Counted from the stretch's first letter, positions 50,717-59,308 are shown. The stretch is DNA of 64,000 nt from Pelolinea sp. (GCA_012797975.1 JAAZOD010000025.1:1-64000), one strand, 5' to 3'. Numbers and translations are program-made. Notes: a model not told the origin generated them from the letters alone.

Positions 50717-52999
50717 TTATTCCCTTTTATCGATGAATTTTTGCCGCATGTTTTGAGCCGCTGCTACCATATTTTGTAACGCGGGACGTACCTCTTCCCA
50801 GTTTCTGGTTTTCAAGCCGCAATCGGGGTTAACCCAGATCTGTTCCGGCGCGATCACTCGAATGGCTTTTTCCAGAAGGGCGGTCAGTTCTTCAACGGAT
50901 GGAATGCGCGGGGAATGAATATCGTAGATCCCCGGGCCGATCTCATTGGGATACCGGTAATCGGAAAAAGCTTTCAGCAATTCCATCGATGAACGTGCGG
51001 CTTCGATGGAAATGACATCCGCATCCAGTTGGGCAATGGAGGAAATGATCTCATTGAATTCCGAATAACACATATGTGTGTGAATCTGGGTTTCATCAGC
51101 AATCCCTTTGCAGGTGCGCTGAAATGCCTGGATTGCCCACGTCAGGTATGTCTGCCAGTCTTTTTTCTTCAGGGGGAGCCCTTCGCGCAGCGCTGGTTCA
51201 TCGATTTGAATGATCCCGATCCCGGCATGCTCCAGATCGCGCACTTCCTCGTTGATCGCATCCGCAACCTGGAAACAGGTGAGGGAGTGCGGTTGATCAT
51301 CACGTATGAAGGACCACTGCAAGATGGTAACTGGTCCGGTGAGCATCCCTTTGACCGGTTTTTCGGTGAGGGATTGTGCATAGCTGCTCCATCGGACTGT
51401 CATGGGTTGAGGGCGTTCCACATCACCGAAAAGGATGGGCGGGCGCACATAGCGCGAACCAAAACTCTGCACCCAGCCATGTTCCGTGAAAACAAATCCC
51501 TTAAGCTGTTCTGCAAAGTATTGCACCATGTCATTGCGTTCAAATTCGCCATGCACCAGCACGTCCAATCCGATCTGTTCCTGCCATTGGATGCCATCTT
51601 GAATTTGCTGGCGCAAGAAATTCTCATAATCCTCTTGCGCAAGGTCCCCTTTTCCATAGCGCGAACGCATCAGACGGATCTGGCCAGTCTGCGGGAACGA
51701 CCCGATGGTAGTGGTGGGGAAAAGTGGAAGATGGAATCGCGCATGCTGTTTTGCTTTTCGAACGGCATAGGGGCTTTGCCTGCCTGCTTTGACCTGATCC
51801 ATCGGGTCTTTAGGGATATCTGAACGGTGCTTTGAAAGAAAGAGGCGGCGGTTTTCCAGCGCAGCATAATTCTGCTGGAACAAATCGGTCCTCTTCTCAT
51901 GATTGATTGCACTGGTCAGTGCACTGATCTCCTCCAGTTTTTGCATCGCAAATGCCAACCAGCTTTTTATTGACGGTTCGATATGCTCTTCTACATTGAC
52001 ATCCAGGGGAACATGCATCAGGGAACAGGAAGGTGCCAGCTGAATTTCATTTTCAAGGAGCGCGGTTTTGGATTGTAGGTTAAGGAGGATGCGCTCCAGA
52101 TCGGTGCGCCAAACATTATGTCCGTCGATCACGCCCAGCGACAGGGTTTTTCTTTTTACAGTCTTCCGGTTTAATAAATTCCATTGATCTTTTCCCGCAA
52201 CCATGTCCAGATGAATACCTTCCACCGGCAGAGAAAAGGCCAGGTCAGAATTTTCACCTAAACCGTCAAAATAGCTGGTCAATAGTAGCTGAGGGCGGTG
52301 AGCTACTTCTGCAAACTGTTGATAGGCAATGCGAAATGCTTTCTTCGCAGATTGCGGCAAGTCCTTGACCAGTATGGGTTCATCCACCTGCACCCAATCG
52401 GCACCCAGAGCGAACAATTCTCTGAATAGGATTTGATAGACCGGGATCAATTCGTTCAGTTTCTGCAGCGGAGAGAAACCAGGAGTGATGGATTTGCTTA
52501 ACAAAAGAAGGGTGAGCGGCCCGATGAGCACTGGCCGGGTCTGAAAACCGGCAGTGCTGGCTTCGCGAAATTCGTTGAGGATTTTTGGATCGGTGAATGA
52601 AAATGAAGTGTGCGGTTCAATTTCCGGGACGATGTGATGGTAATTGGTGTTGAACCATTTGGTCATTTCCATGGCGGGGATGTTCGCTTTTTGCGCGCCG
52701 CGTGCCATGGCAAAGTACACATCCGTGCTGAACTCTCTGGATATTGGCCGATAACGATTCGGAATTGCACCCAGCATTGTGATGGTATCGAGCATGTGAT
52801 CATAGAGGGAAAAATCGTTGGAAGGCAGAATTTCAATACCTAGATCATATTGCAGTTGCCAATTCTTGATGCGGATCGTCCTGGCGGTCTGTAATAATTC
52901 CTGCTCTGAAATTTCAGCAGCCCAGTACTGTTCGAGTCCCTTTTTTAATTCGCGATGAAATCCGATGCAGGGAAACCCCAGATTCGCGGAATGAACCAT
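50717..52999 (-). CDS. metE: Cobalamin-independent methionine synthase
   Basis: A 760-residue enzyme that methylates homocysteine using 5-methyltetrahydropteroyl-(tri)glutamate. Both barrel halves are present: N-terminal (LGFPCIGFHRELKKGLEQYW, then TTNYHHIVPE, and QVDEPILV) and C-terminal (PTTTIGSFPQT, then IQIDEPALREGLP, HTHMCYSEFNEI and WVNPDCGLKTR with the zinc ligands His, Cys and Cys). The ATG at 52999 has AGGAGAG upstream. It starts 14 nt inside the end of the DtxR-type regulator gene, so it is the second gene of that operon. No SAM riboswitch or T-box is visible in the regulator's upstream region. Confidence 0.95.
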   Translation of the reverse strand: MVHSANLGFPCIGFHRELKKGLEQYWAAEISEQELLQTARTIRIKNWQLQYDLGIEILPSNDFSLYDHMLDTITMLGAIPNRYRPISREFSTDVYFAMARGAQKANIPAMEMTKWFNTNYHHIVPEIEPHTSFSFTDPKILNEFREASTAGFQTRPVLIGPLTLLLLSKSITPGFSPLQKLNELIPVYQILFRELFALGADWVQVDEPILVKDLPQSAKKAFRIAYQQFAEVAHRPQLLLTSYFDGLGENSDLAFSLPVEGIHLDMVAGKDQWNLLNRKTVKRKTLSLGVIDGHNVWRTDLERILLNLQSKTALLENEIQLAPSCSLMHVPLDVNVEEHIEPSIKSWLAFAMQKLEEISALTSAINHEKRTDLFQQNYAALENRRLFLSKHRSDIPKDPMDQVKAGRQSPYAVRKAKQHARFHLPLFPTTTIGSFPQTGQIRLMRSRYGKGDLAQEDYENFLRQQIQDGIQWQEQIGLDVLVHGEFERNDMVQYFAEQLKGFVFTEHGWVQSFGSRYVRPPILFGDVERPQPMTVRWSSYAQSLTEKPVKGMLTGPVTILQWSFIRDDQPHSLTCFQVADAINEEVRDLEHAGIGIIQIDEPALREGLPLKKKDWQTYLTWAIQAFQRTCKGIADETQIHTHMCYSEFNEIISSIAQLDADVISIEAARSSMELLKAFSDYRYPNEIGPGIYDIHSPRIPSVEELTALLEKAIRVIAPEQIWVNPDCGLKTRNWEEVRPALQNMVAAAQNMRQKFIDKRE

Positions 53000-53012
53000 C
53001 AGTTTCACTCTC

Positions 53013-53696
53013 CTAAACGGTTGGTTGCTCGATTTTCTCCACAAAAATCAGCTTGGCTGTTTTTAATCCCAGCGTTACGCTGTTATGTGCCATTTGAAGC
53101 GTAAGAGTTTCATTGAATCCCAATTTCTCTTTCACCAGCCCCTGCTGTGCAGGTTGGATCCCATTCCTTTGCAGAAAATCCATGAGATGTGCGTCTTCTT
53201 CTCCAAATTCATGGATGCGGCGAATGATGAATCGATCACCCTGTTCCATGTCCACCAGCGGGATCCAAGCTTGAGTCATTTCTTCAAAACCTGGAAACGG
53301 ATTTCCATGGGGGCATAATTTGGGATCATCCAGCCGCACCTGCATTTTTTCTGCGACATCCGTGGAGATGGAATGTTCGATCTTGTGGGCTTCTTCATGT
53401 ACCTGCGACCAGGGGACATCCAGAATCCTGGAAAGCATCCATTCGGTGAGCATGTGCCGACGGATGATGCTGGCGGCAGCAGCCGACCCCTTCTTGGTGA
53501 GGTGGATCTCTTTCTTTTCATCCATGGTGATCCAGTTGTCACGGATCATCCTTTTTAAGGTGACCGTGACGGTCGGAGCGGAGACTTCCAACAATTCGGA
53601 AAGCTTGACTCCGATGATGCTCTCGCCATCCCGGTCAAGGGTATACATGATACCCAAATAATCTTCTATCGTGGGACTTGGATTGATCGCGTCCAC
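53013..53696 (-). CDS. DtxR/MntR-family metal-dependent repressor with FeoA-like C-terminal domain
   Basis: A 227-residue regulator: winged helix (SPTIEDYLGIMYTLDRD, VSAPTVTVTLKRMIRDNW), metal-binding dimerisation helices with candidate ligands (RRHMLTEWMLSRI, HEEAHKIEHSIS and CPHGNPFPG), and a FeoA/SH3-like end (LDRDGESIIGV is N-terminal; AHNSVTLGLKTAKLIFVEKI is C-terminal). I favour GTG at 53696 with GAGGT over the upstream TTG at 53711. Its operon with metE is unusual; metal control of a zinc enzyme is a plausible but untested reading. A palindrome over the promoter could be its operator. Confidence 0.87.
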   Translation of the reverse strand: MDAINPSPTIEDYLGIMYTLDRDGESIIGVKLSELLEVSAPTVTVTLKRMIRDNWITMDEKKEIHLTKKGSAAAASIIRRHMLTEWMLSRILDVPWSQVHEEAHKIEHSISTDVAEKMQVRLDDPKLCPHGNPFPGFEEMTQAWIPLVDMEQGDRFIIRRIHEFGEEDAHLMDFLQRNGIQPAQQGLVKEKLGFNETLTLQMAHNSVTLGLKTAKLIFVEKIEQPTV

Positions 53697-53740
53697 TTCA
53701 ACCTCGTTCAATATCTGCTACACAAGGCAAATACATGTAT

Positions 53741-53773
53741 CTTGGATTATAGCCCAAGAAACACCAACTCCAA
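53741..53773 (-). promoter_or_regulatory. Promoter and candidate operator of the DtxR-metE operon
   Basis: On the minus strand TTGGAG (53773-53768), 16 bp, then TATAAT (53751-53746). The -10 is embedded in an inverted repeat, CTTGG and CCAAG arms around it (53741-53758). A dyad over the -10 is a typical site for an autoregulating repressor. Confidence 0.5.
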
Positions 53774-53908
53774 TGAATAAAAGATCGGAGAATGACGTTG
53801 AGGAACAAGGAAAAACTTTCATTTTTCGGTATAACTGCGTAGAATAAAGAGAATTTGAAGTTCGGGGATTGTTGTTGGCAATGCCCGCTGCTCAAATTGG
53901 AGGCCTTC

Positions 53909-54676
53909 TTGATAGAAATAAGGACAAAGCATGAAGTTGAAGGGCTGCGGGTGGCTGCACAAATCACCGCCAAAACCCATGCCCGCCTGGCACAGGAGAT
54001 CCATCCCGGGGTCCGGTTGAAGGACTTGGACGCAATCGCTGAGGAGTTTATCCTTTCACAGGGTGCTATAACCCTGTACAAAGGGATCAAACAAACCATC
54101 AATCAACGTCCATTCCCGGGCGTGATCTGTGCGTCGGTGAATCAGGAAATCTGTCACGGTTTTCCGGATGGACGGATTCTCAAGGACGGGGACATCGTAG
54201 GAATCGACATTGGCCTGAGATACAAGGGCTGGTGTGGAGATATGTGTGTAACCCACATGGTCGGGCAGGTAAAACCCGAGGTGAAAAAGTTGGTGGAAAC
54301 CACGTATGAGAGTTTACAGCGTGGCATTGCTGCCTGTATTCCTGGCAATCGCCTGGGAGCAATTGGCACTGCCATTCAAACGTATGCCGAAAGTGAAGGA
54401 TATTCGGTTGTTCGTGAATATGGGGGGCATGGGATTGGAAGGGAACTGTGGGAGGATCCCTTTGTACCCCATATCGGTCCTGCAGACCGTGGACCCATCC
54501 TGAGGACTGGTATGGTGCTGAATATTGAGCCCATGTTGAACATGGGCAAGCCCTATACCAAGATTCTGAAAGATGAGTGGACGGTGGTCACGGCAGATGG
54601 CAGTCTCTCGGCGCAGTTCGAACACACCGTTGCCATCACGGAACAAGGGCCGGAAGTTTTATCGATTTTGCCATAA
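53909..54676 (+). CDS. map: Methionine aminopeptidase type I
   Basis: A 255-residue pita-bread peptidase that removes N-terminal Met from nascent proteins. Metal ligands appear in order: Asp in VGIDIG, Asp in WCGDMCVT, His in YGGHGIGREL, Glu in LNIEPMLN and Glu in QFEHTVAI. The family start 'MIEIKT' matches LIEIRTKHE here, so I start it at TTG 53909, five nt after TTGGAGG; the longer ATG frame from 53855 adds a Cys-rich segment not seen in the family. It is divergent from the DtxR-type operon and followed 22 nt later by an MFS gene. Confidence 0.92.
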   Translation: MIEIRTKHEVEGLRVAAQITAKTHARLAQEIHPGVRLKDLDAIAEEFILSQGAITLYKGIKQTINQRPFPGVICASVNQEICHGFPDGRILKDGDIVGIDIGLRYKGWCGDMCVTHMVGQVKPEVKKLVETTYESLQRGIAACIPGNRLGAIGTAIQTYAESEGYSVVREYGGHGIGRELWEDPFVPHIGPADRGPILRTGMVLNIEPMLNMGKPYTKILKDEWTVVTADGSLSAQFEHTVAITEQGPEVLSILP

Positions 54677-54698
54677 CTGACTTTAGGAGGAGCATACC

Positions 54699-55877
54699 AT
54701 GAAGAAAAATACCCGTTTTGCCTTGTTTGCAACGTTATACATGGCTCAGGGAGCAGTGATGGGTTATTTCACGTCGCTGAATGCTTTGTATCTGAAAACC
54801 TACGGATTGGGTCTCGACCAGATCGGGTTGATCGGTTCGATCGCCATGATTCCTTTTGTGCTCAAAATATTCTTCGGTTTGTTGAGTGACAAGGTAAATT
54901 TCTTTCACTTGGGAAATCGCAAACCGTATATTTTGATCGGTCTGTCTGCCCAGATCATCGGTCTTTTATTGGTAATTTTCATTAACCCTGCCAAACATTT
55001 TGCGCTCTTTGCGCTGGATGCCTTTTTCTTGATGGCGGGAATGGCACTGTATGATACCTGCACCGATGGGCTGGCGCTGGATACCACCGCTCCGGAGGAC
55101 GAGGGTAGGATCCAAGGCATCATGGTTGCCGGACGGGCAATGGGGATGATCCTCATTTCGGGTGTTTTGGGACTGCTGGTGGACGTGATCGGCTGGCATG
55201 CGGGTTTTCTGGCTCTGGCAGCTCTGACCGTCGTTCCGATCCCCATGGTGCTGCAGGCCCAAGAAGCGGAAAAACCGGTTGATAAACAGTTCAATTGGAG
55301 TGCCTTCAAAGAATTCAAAAAATGGTCGATCATCGCTTTGGGTTTGCTGGGCGCTTTATATTCTTTGATCATCAATGGAACCAGCCAGCTGGTAAATCCT
55401 TTCCTGGAGCAAAAGTTTTCCATCAGCTATACCACTGCCGGGATCGTTTCATCGGTGCTGGGAATCGGCATTGTGGTTGGCAGTTTGACGGGCGGAAGAT
55501 TGGTGGATCACATCGGTCAGAAGAAGTCTGTTCAGCTTTCGTTGCTGGTCACCATGCTGGCGGTAGGTGCCTTGTGTTTGATTGCCACACCACTGGTAGC
55601 ATGGATCCTCGTTTTCGTGTTTGGTGTAGCGTTCGGGCTGTATGAAACGGTCTATTTTGCCATTGCTATGCGCGAGACCAATGTGAGCATTGCTGCGACC
55701 ATGTTCTCCATTTTGATGGCAGTTGCCAATTTGGGAACAGGGATTGGTTTGGCCTTGAGCGGGTCACTGGCGGAAGGATTGGGATATAAAGCAACTTTCT
55801 TGATCCTGGCGCTGATGAACTTGCTGGCCATCCCGCTGCTGCCGGCCATCTTTGGGAAGAAAAAAGCGGCGAGCTAG
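54699..55877 (+). CDS. Major facilitator superfamily transporter
   Basis: A 392-residue transporter with about twelve membrane helices. The first helix begins FALFATLYMAQGAVMGYFTSL and loop 2-3 has a shortened MFS motif A (GLLSDKVNFFHLGNRKP). It lacks features of a known substrate class; the general layout is closest to sugar or AmpG-like muropeptide transporters, but the call stops at MFS. AGGAGGAG precedes the ATG. It lies between map and the purA-like gene in one direction. Confidence 0.85.
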   Translation: MKKNTRFALFATLYMAQGAVMGYFTSLNALYLKTYGLGLDQIGLIGSIAMIPFVLKIFFGLLSDKVNFFHLGNRKPYILIGLSAQIIGLLLVIFINPAKHFALFALDAFFLMAGMALYDTCTDGLALDTTAPEDEGRIQGIMVAGRAMGMILISGVLGLLVDVIGWHAGFLALAALTVVPIPMVLQAQEAEKPVDKQFNWSAFKEFKKWSIIALGLLGALYSLIINGTSQLVNPFLEQKFSISYTTAGIVSSVLGIGIVVGSLTGGRLVDHIGQKKSVQLSLLVTMLAVGALCLIATPLVAWILVFVFGVAFGLYETVYFAIAMRETNVSIAATMFSILMAVANLGTGIGLALSGSLAEGLGYKATFLILALMNLLAIPLLPAIFGKKKAAS

Positions 55878-55948
55878 ACAATCTTTTTTGGGTTTTAGGG
55901 TTTAACAAAACGGTAGTATTTATTGAAATAATCAAGGATCGAGGATTT

Positions 55949-57031
55949 ATGAGTGCGAATATTGTCATCGGAGGATTCTGGGGGGATGAGGGGAAGGGCG
56001 TGGTCAGCGCCTGGGAAGCTTTTCGCACCGCGTCTCTGGGGGTGTTTCGCGGCTGTGGCGGCGCAAACCCGGAACATGGCATGTTCATCGACGACCATTA
56101 TGTCAAGGTGAACCAACTTCCGTTGGGTTTCATTTTACGGGAATGCATGATCGGTTTGGGGCCTGGCACCGCGGTGGATCCTGTGAAATTCCTGTATGAA
56201 GTCAAACGCTTCCATCTTACCCCGGAAAAGGTCAGGGTGGATCCTCGCTGTCCCATCATCACTGCGGCGAACATCGCGGATGAACAGGCGAATTCCAATA
56301 TGAAAGCCATTGGCAGCACCTTCAGCGGCACCGGCATTGCCATGGCACATGCTGCCTTGCGCATTGCCCCGATCGCAGAGGATATTCACGAACTACAACC
56401 CTATCTGGATGATGTGCCCGCTCTGGCAAATAAACTGGCGGAGAAGGGTGCCATCAATCTGGAAGGAACCCAGGGAACGTTCCTTTCGCGCTATCACGGC
56501 GAATATCCCAATGTCACTTCTGTGGATGTGACCGCGCCTTCCGTGGCGGCTGGCGTTGGGTTGAACTTCAGGGCGGTGAAGGATGTGATCGTGGCGGTGA
56601 AAGCGCTGCCCACCCGCGAAGGCAGTGGGCCGCTGGGTGATGTGGAGGAATTTACCCCTGAAGAGATGAAGCGGCTGGGTATCGAGGAATACAGCTCCAT
56701 TGTGGATCTTGAGACCGGGGAGCATCAGATCCGCCGGAAAGCGAAGAGCATTGATGATGCCCTGTTGAAACGCATCATTATGCTGAATGGTGCGAACAAA
56801 CTGGCTTTGACCTTTGCCGAACAGTACGACCCTGAAGTTCAAGGGATCACAAAATGGTCGGGGCTGACCAATAAAGTGCGAGAATTGATCGAGAGGATTG
56901 AAGATGCGACCAACGTGGAAGTTTCTCTGGTGAATACCGGCAAGGAGTTCGACTGCATTGCCAGCAAACAGGATGATCTTCCGGCGGTCAGCGATGCGCT
57001 GAAACGGCGCTTGCGCAGCTTTATCGAGTGA
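55949..57031 (+). CDS. Adenylosuccinate synthetase-like protein, short and diverged
   Basis: A 360-residue member of the PurA fold, about 70 shorter than usual bacterial PurA. The P-loop keeps the catalytic Asp (GGFWGDEGKGVV) and NLEGTQGTFLSRYHGEYPNVTS is the family IMP/aspartate region. However, the GGANAGHT loop reads GGANPEHGM, the Arg-Gly-Trp region reads HQIRRKAKSIDDAL, and the C-terminal 'GPxRxxTI' is missing (VNTGKEFDCIASKQD). It resembles short archaeal or phage-type PurA more than the standard form. It could be the housekeeping enzyme of this organism or a paralogue with a different purine or amino acid substrate. GGATCGAGG precedes the ATG. A terminator follows. Confidence 0.75.
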   Translation: MSANIVIGGFWGDEGKGVVSAWEAFRTASLGVFRGCGGANPEHGMFIDDHYVKVNQLPLGFILRECMIGLGPGTAVDPVKFLYEVKRFHLTPEKVRVDPRCPIITAANIADEQANSNMKAIGSTFSGTGIAMAHAALRIAPIAEDIHELQPYLDDVPALANKLAEKGAINLEGTQGTFLSRYHGEYPNVTSVDVTAPSVAAGVGLNFRAVKDVIVAVKALPTREGSGPLGDVEEFTPEEMKRLGIEEYSSIVDLETGEHQIRRKAKSIDDALLKRIIMLNGANKLALTFAEQYDPEVQGITKWSGLTNKVRELIERIEDATNVEVSLVNTGKEFDCIASKQDDLPAVSDALKRRLRSFIE

Positions 57032-57033
57032 TG

Positions 57034-57072
57034 AAAAAGACCCTTGCCATTTTGAAGAGCGAGGGTCTTTTT
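57034..57072. terminator. Bidirectional terminator between purA-like and phosphoribosyltransferase genes
   Basis: AAAAAGACCCT and AGGGTCTTTTT form an 11-bp stem with a 17-nt loop; both strands end in a T-run. It starts 3 bp after the purA-like stop and lies just before the convergent gene stop at 57074. Confidence 0.8.
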
Positions 57073-57073
57073 C

Positions 57074-57697
57074 TTATTGATCCTGGTATTGGGCATCGAT
57101 CCATATCTGACCATCGGGGGTAAGTACGCAGATATCCTTGCACTCTCGCCCGTAGTTTCGATAATCAAGCCCGTAGCCGACGATAAATTGGTCGGGAATG
57201 AACAATCCCACATAGCGAATTTCCGGATAACCCTGGAAACCATCCAGGCCAGTTTTCCGCCATTCTGAATTTTCCGGTTTTTCTTTGAATAACAAGGTGC
57301 AGATATCCTGCTGACGCACACCTTGGGAGACCAGATAGCGATAAATCGCAACAATGGTGGTGGATGAGTCGATCACATCTTCCACGATAATGACCAGACG
57401 CTCCTTTAAGGAAGGACCGGAGTAGGATGTGATCTCCACTGTTCCGCTGCTGTGTGCGCCTTTATAGCTTTTTGCAGAGAGTTCGGCGGAATCATAGGTG
57501 AAATGCAGCAGATCCAGCTCCTTCTTGAGATCGGTGAAAAATGGCAACGCCCCTTCTCGCAGACATAATAACACCGGGATGTTATCAATGTAATCGCGGC
57601 TATAGTATATAGATTTGGCAACGCGGTTCACGATCAAACCGATCTTGTCGCGGTCCACGATGATCTCTCCAAGCAAGTTTTCAGGAATCGATTCCAT
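57074..57697 (-). CDS. Hypoxanthine phosphoribosyltransferase-like protein
   Basis: A 207-residue type I PRTase. The PRPP loop is VIIVEDVIDSSTTIVA (normally VLIVDDIIDTGxT), the CLREGALPFFTDL segment matches the HPRT flexible region, and the VGYGLDYRNYGREC motif near the C-terminus is characteristic of HPRT. It salvages hypoxanthine and possibly guanine to nucleotides. It is convergent with the purA-like gene; IMP made by HPRT is the substrate of PurA, a functional link between the two genes that share a terminator. GGAAGA precedes the ATG. Confidence 0.85.
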   Translation of the reverse strand: MESIPENLLGEIIVDRDKIGLIVNRVAKSIYYSRDYIDNIPVLLCLREGALPFFTDLKKELDLLHFTYDSAELSAKSYKGAHSSGTVEITSYSGPSLKERLVIIVEDVIDSSTTIVAIYRYLVSQGVRQQDICTLLFKEKPENSEWRKTGLDGFQGYPEIRYVGLFIPDQFIVGYGLDYRNYGRECKDICVLTPDGQIWIDAQYQDQ

Positions 57698-57760
57698 GTT
57701 GATCTTCCAGTTATTTCTGATTCTTCTTGAATCATACTTGAACTTTCAGGGCCTGTTCTT

Positions 57761-57798
57761 AAAAAATCCCATCCTTGCAAGGATGGGATTGAAACCAG
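57761..57798 (-). terminator. Terminator of the beta-lactamase-like gene, or orphan CRISPR-like repeat
   Basis: Two 13-nt halves, AATCCCATCCTTG and CAAGGATGGGATT, form a perfect palindrome at 57765-57790. On the minus strand it is followed by TTTTTT, fitting termination of the gene ending at 57833. On the plus strand it ends ATTGAAAC (57788-57795), the terminus seen in many CRISPR repeats. No second copy or spacer is found in the window. Confidence 0.65.
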
Positions 57799-57832
57799 GT
57801 TCTTGAAACCATGGGGATATTTAGGGTTTGCT

Positions 57833-59308
57833 TTATTGGATATTGAAATAGTTGTAGACTGCTGTGGAAATATTGGCGGTGAGCAGGTTGGCGGTATCAA
57901 AGATCAACTGGACCGGGTGATACATGGCCACGCAGATCACATAATCGCCAGCCGGGCTGAATACGATGCCCGTGTCGAAGATCGCGTGCATTAAGCCGTC
58001 GCTCTCGGTGATCCAACCGTGCTTATGACCGATACGGGTACCATCAGGCAGCCCGGCTTGCAGCAATACGGCAATCTTGTTGTTGGTCAGATAGGTGATC
58101 ATGGTCTGGCATTCATTTTGGCTGATCTCATTGGGGAACACTGCCGCAAAGGTGCCGCCGCCGGTTTTGGCGCATTGATAAATATCTTCCAGGAGCATGC
58201 CCATATCGGATGGGGTGGTTTGGTTGTAAGTGTCGGGATTGGTGGTGTAATCAGTGCGAGAGTTGGCCGGCGTAGTGAAGCGTTGCAGGAGGGGAGCGCC
58301 AATGTAGAAATGGCCCGCCAGGAAGGTGTTTTCCAAGCCAAGTTGCTGCATGGTATCCGTCACGACCAGTGGCCCCAGGGTGGGGCTGAGATAGGTTTCC
58401 ATCAACTGGTCCGCGGGATCATTTTTTGATTGCTCGATCATCAACTCCATCAATTCCGCAGCCGATTGGCTGGTGGGTTCGGGAAGATATTGAAAAACGG
58501 TGACCATGATGGGGATCTTGATGGTACTGGCAGCCGTGAAGGAAATTCCCGGCGTGTAATCCACCCCGTTTTCATACGCGAAGTCGATCTCTTTTCCTGA
58601 TTCCAGATCCAGGACGTAGACTTCCGTTAACCCATCATATTCCGATTCGTCGATCAATTGTTTAAGCAGCACTTCCAGGTTTTCCATGGATGGCTTGGGT
58701 GGCTCGACCTCAGAAACGACCAGGGTCACAACGCGATCGGTAGAGGATTGGAGCGCTTTCTCCACAAAAGGTAGAGAGGCATCCACATCCAGCACTTCAC
58801 CGGATGTTCCAATTTTAAAAGTGGTACTGCCGGCAATGGGTTGCGATTGTTCGGGATCGTTGTCATAGCGTGTTGCGATCTCATCATACAGGAACATTTT
58901 CAGCTGTCGTTCATCGATGGTGTACGCCAGCGGTGTTTCCTGTGCTGCGGGATTGCGATTCCATAAATATCCCCAGAAAGAGCTCCAAAAAGGAGCGTTC
59001 ACACGCTGCTGGTCGGCAGCTGCGATCATGGTGTCGATATCCAGGGAGAATCCCAACGAAGATGGTTTTATATAAAAAACCTCGTTTCCATATTGGACTT
59101 CAATGGGATAGTTATAGGCTTGGGTGACGCGATCTGCCGCTTCCTGCTGATCCAATCCTCCCACAGGAATGCCGGCGATGACCGTGCCGGCCGGAAAGCC
59201 AGCTCGCAGCCGGCTGAAACGAACAAGCCCAATGACGAGAATGACCGCTGACAGAACGATCAGTGCGCTCGCGATCCAACGCAACAGAGAGATCCTCTGT
59301 AATTTCAT
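57833..59308 (-). CDS. Membrane-anchored class A beta-lactamase-like protein with YoaR-type domain
   Basis: A 491-residue protein: a N-terminal membrane helix (IASALIVLSAVILVIGLVRF), a PG_binding_4/YoaR-like domain (~35-190; GTVIAGIPVGGLDQQEAADRV), then a beta-lactamase2 domain. Its motifs: Ser-x-x-Lys as STIK in SFTAASTIKIPIM, Ser-x-Asn as SKN in EQSKNDPADQL, and a KTG-type triad as KHG in IGHKHGWI. So the active serine, Lys and Asn are kept. It probably acts on wall peptide or a beta-lactam-like compound outside the membrane. AGGAG precedes the ATG. The gene is divergent from the cNMP-bPH gene. Confidence 0.87.
   Translation of the reverse strand: MKLQRISLLRWIASALIVLSAVILVIGLVRFSRLRAGFPAGTVIAGIPVGGLDQQEAADRVTQAYNYPIEVQYGNEVFYIKPSSLGFSLDIDTMIAAADQQRVNAPFWSSFWGYLWNRNPAAQETPLAYTIDERQLKMFLYDEIATRYDNDPEQSQPIAGSTTFKIGTSGEVLDVDASLPFVEKALQSSTDRVVTLVVSEVEPPKPSMENLEVLLKQLIDESEYDGLTEVYVLDLESGKEIDFAYENGVDYTPGISFTAASTIKIPIMVTVFQYLPEPTSQSAAELMELMIEQSKNDPADQLMETYLSPTLGPLVVTDTMQQLGLENTFLAGHFYIGAPLLQRFTTPANSRTDYTTNPDTYNQTTPSDMGMLLEDIYQCAKTGGGTFAAVFPNEISQNECQTMITYLTNNKIAVLLQAGLPDGTRIGHKHGWITESDGLMHAIFDTGIVFSPAGDYVICVAMYHPVQLIFDTANLLTANISTAVYNYFNIQ

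Noticed and set aside
48197-53044. Antisense frames opposite metE and M24 (for example 51029-51823)
   Set aside because: They are antisense to conserved proteins, lack ribosome binding sites, and show no recognisable motifs.
53712-53908. SAM riboswitch or T-box upstream of the metE operon
   Set aside because: The gap between the regulator and map is under 220 bp and shows no T-box consensus, specifier stem or SAM core. The only visible control element is the dyad over the -10.
55949-57031. PurZ-type (2-aminoadenine) synthetase
   Set aside because: The P-loop keeps the catalytic Asp in WGDEGKG, whereas PurZ lacks it. The short length alone is not enough; archaeal PurA is also short.
57761-57798. 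CRISPR array
   Set aside because: Only one repeat-like unit exists. No spacers, leader or cas genes occur in the window.
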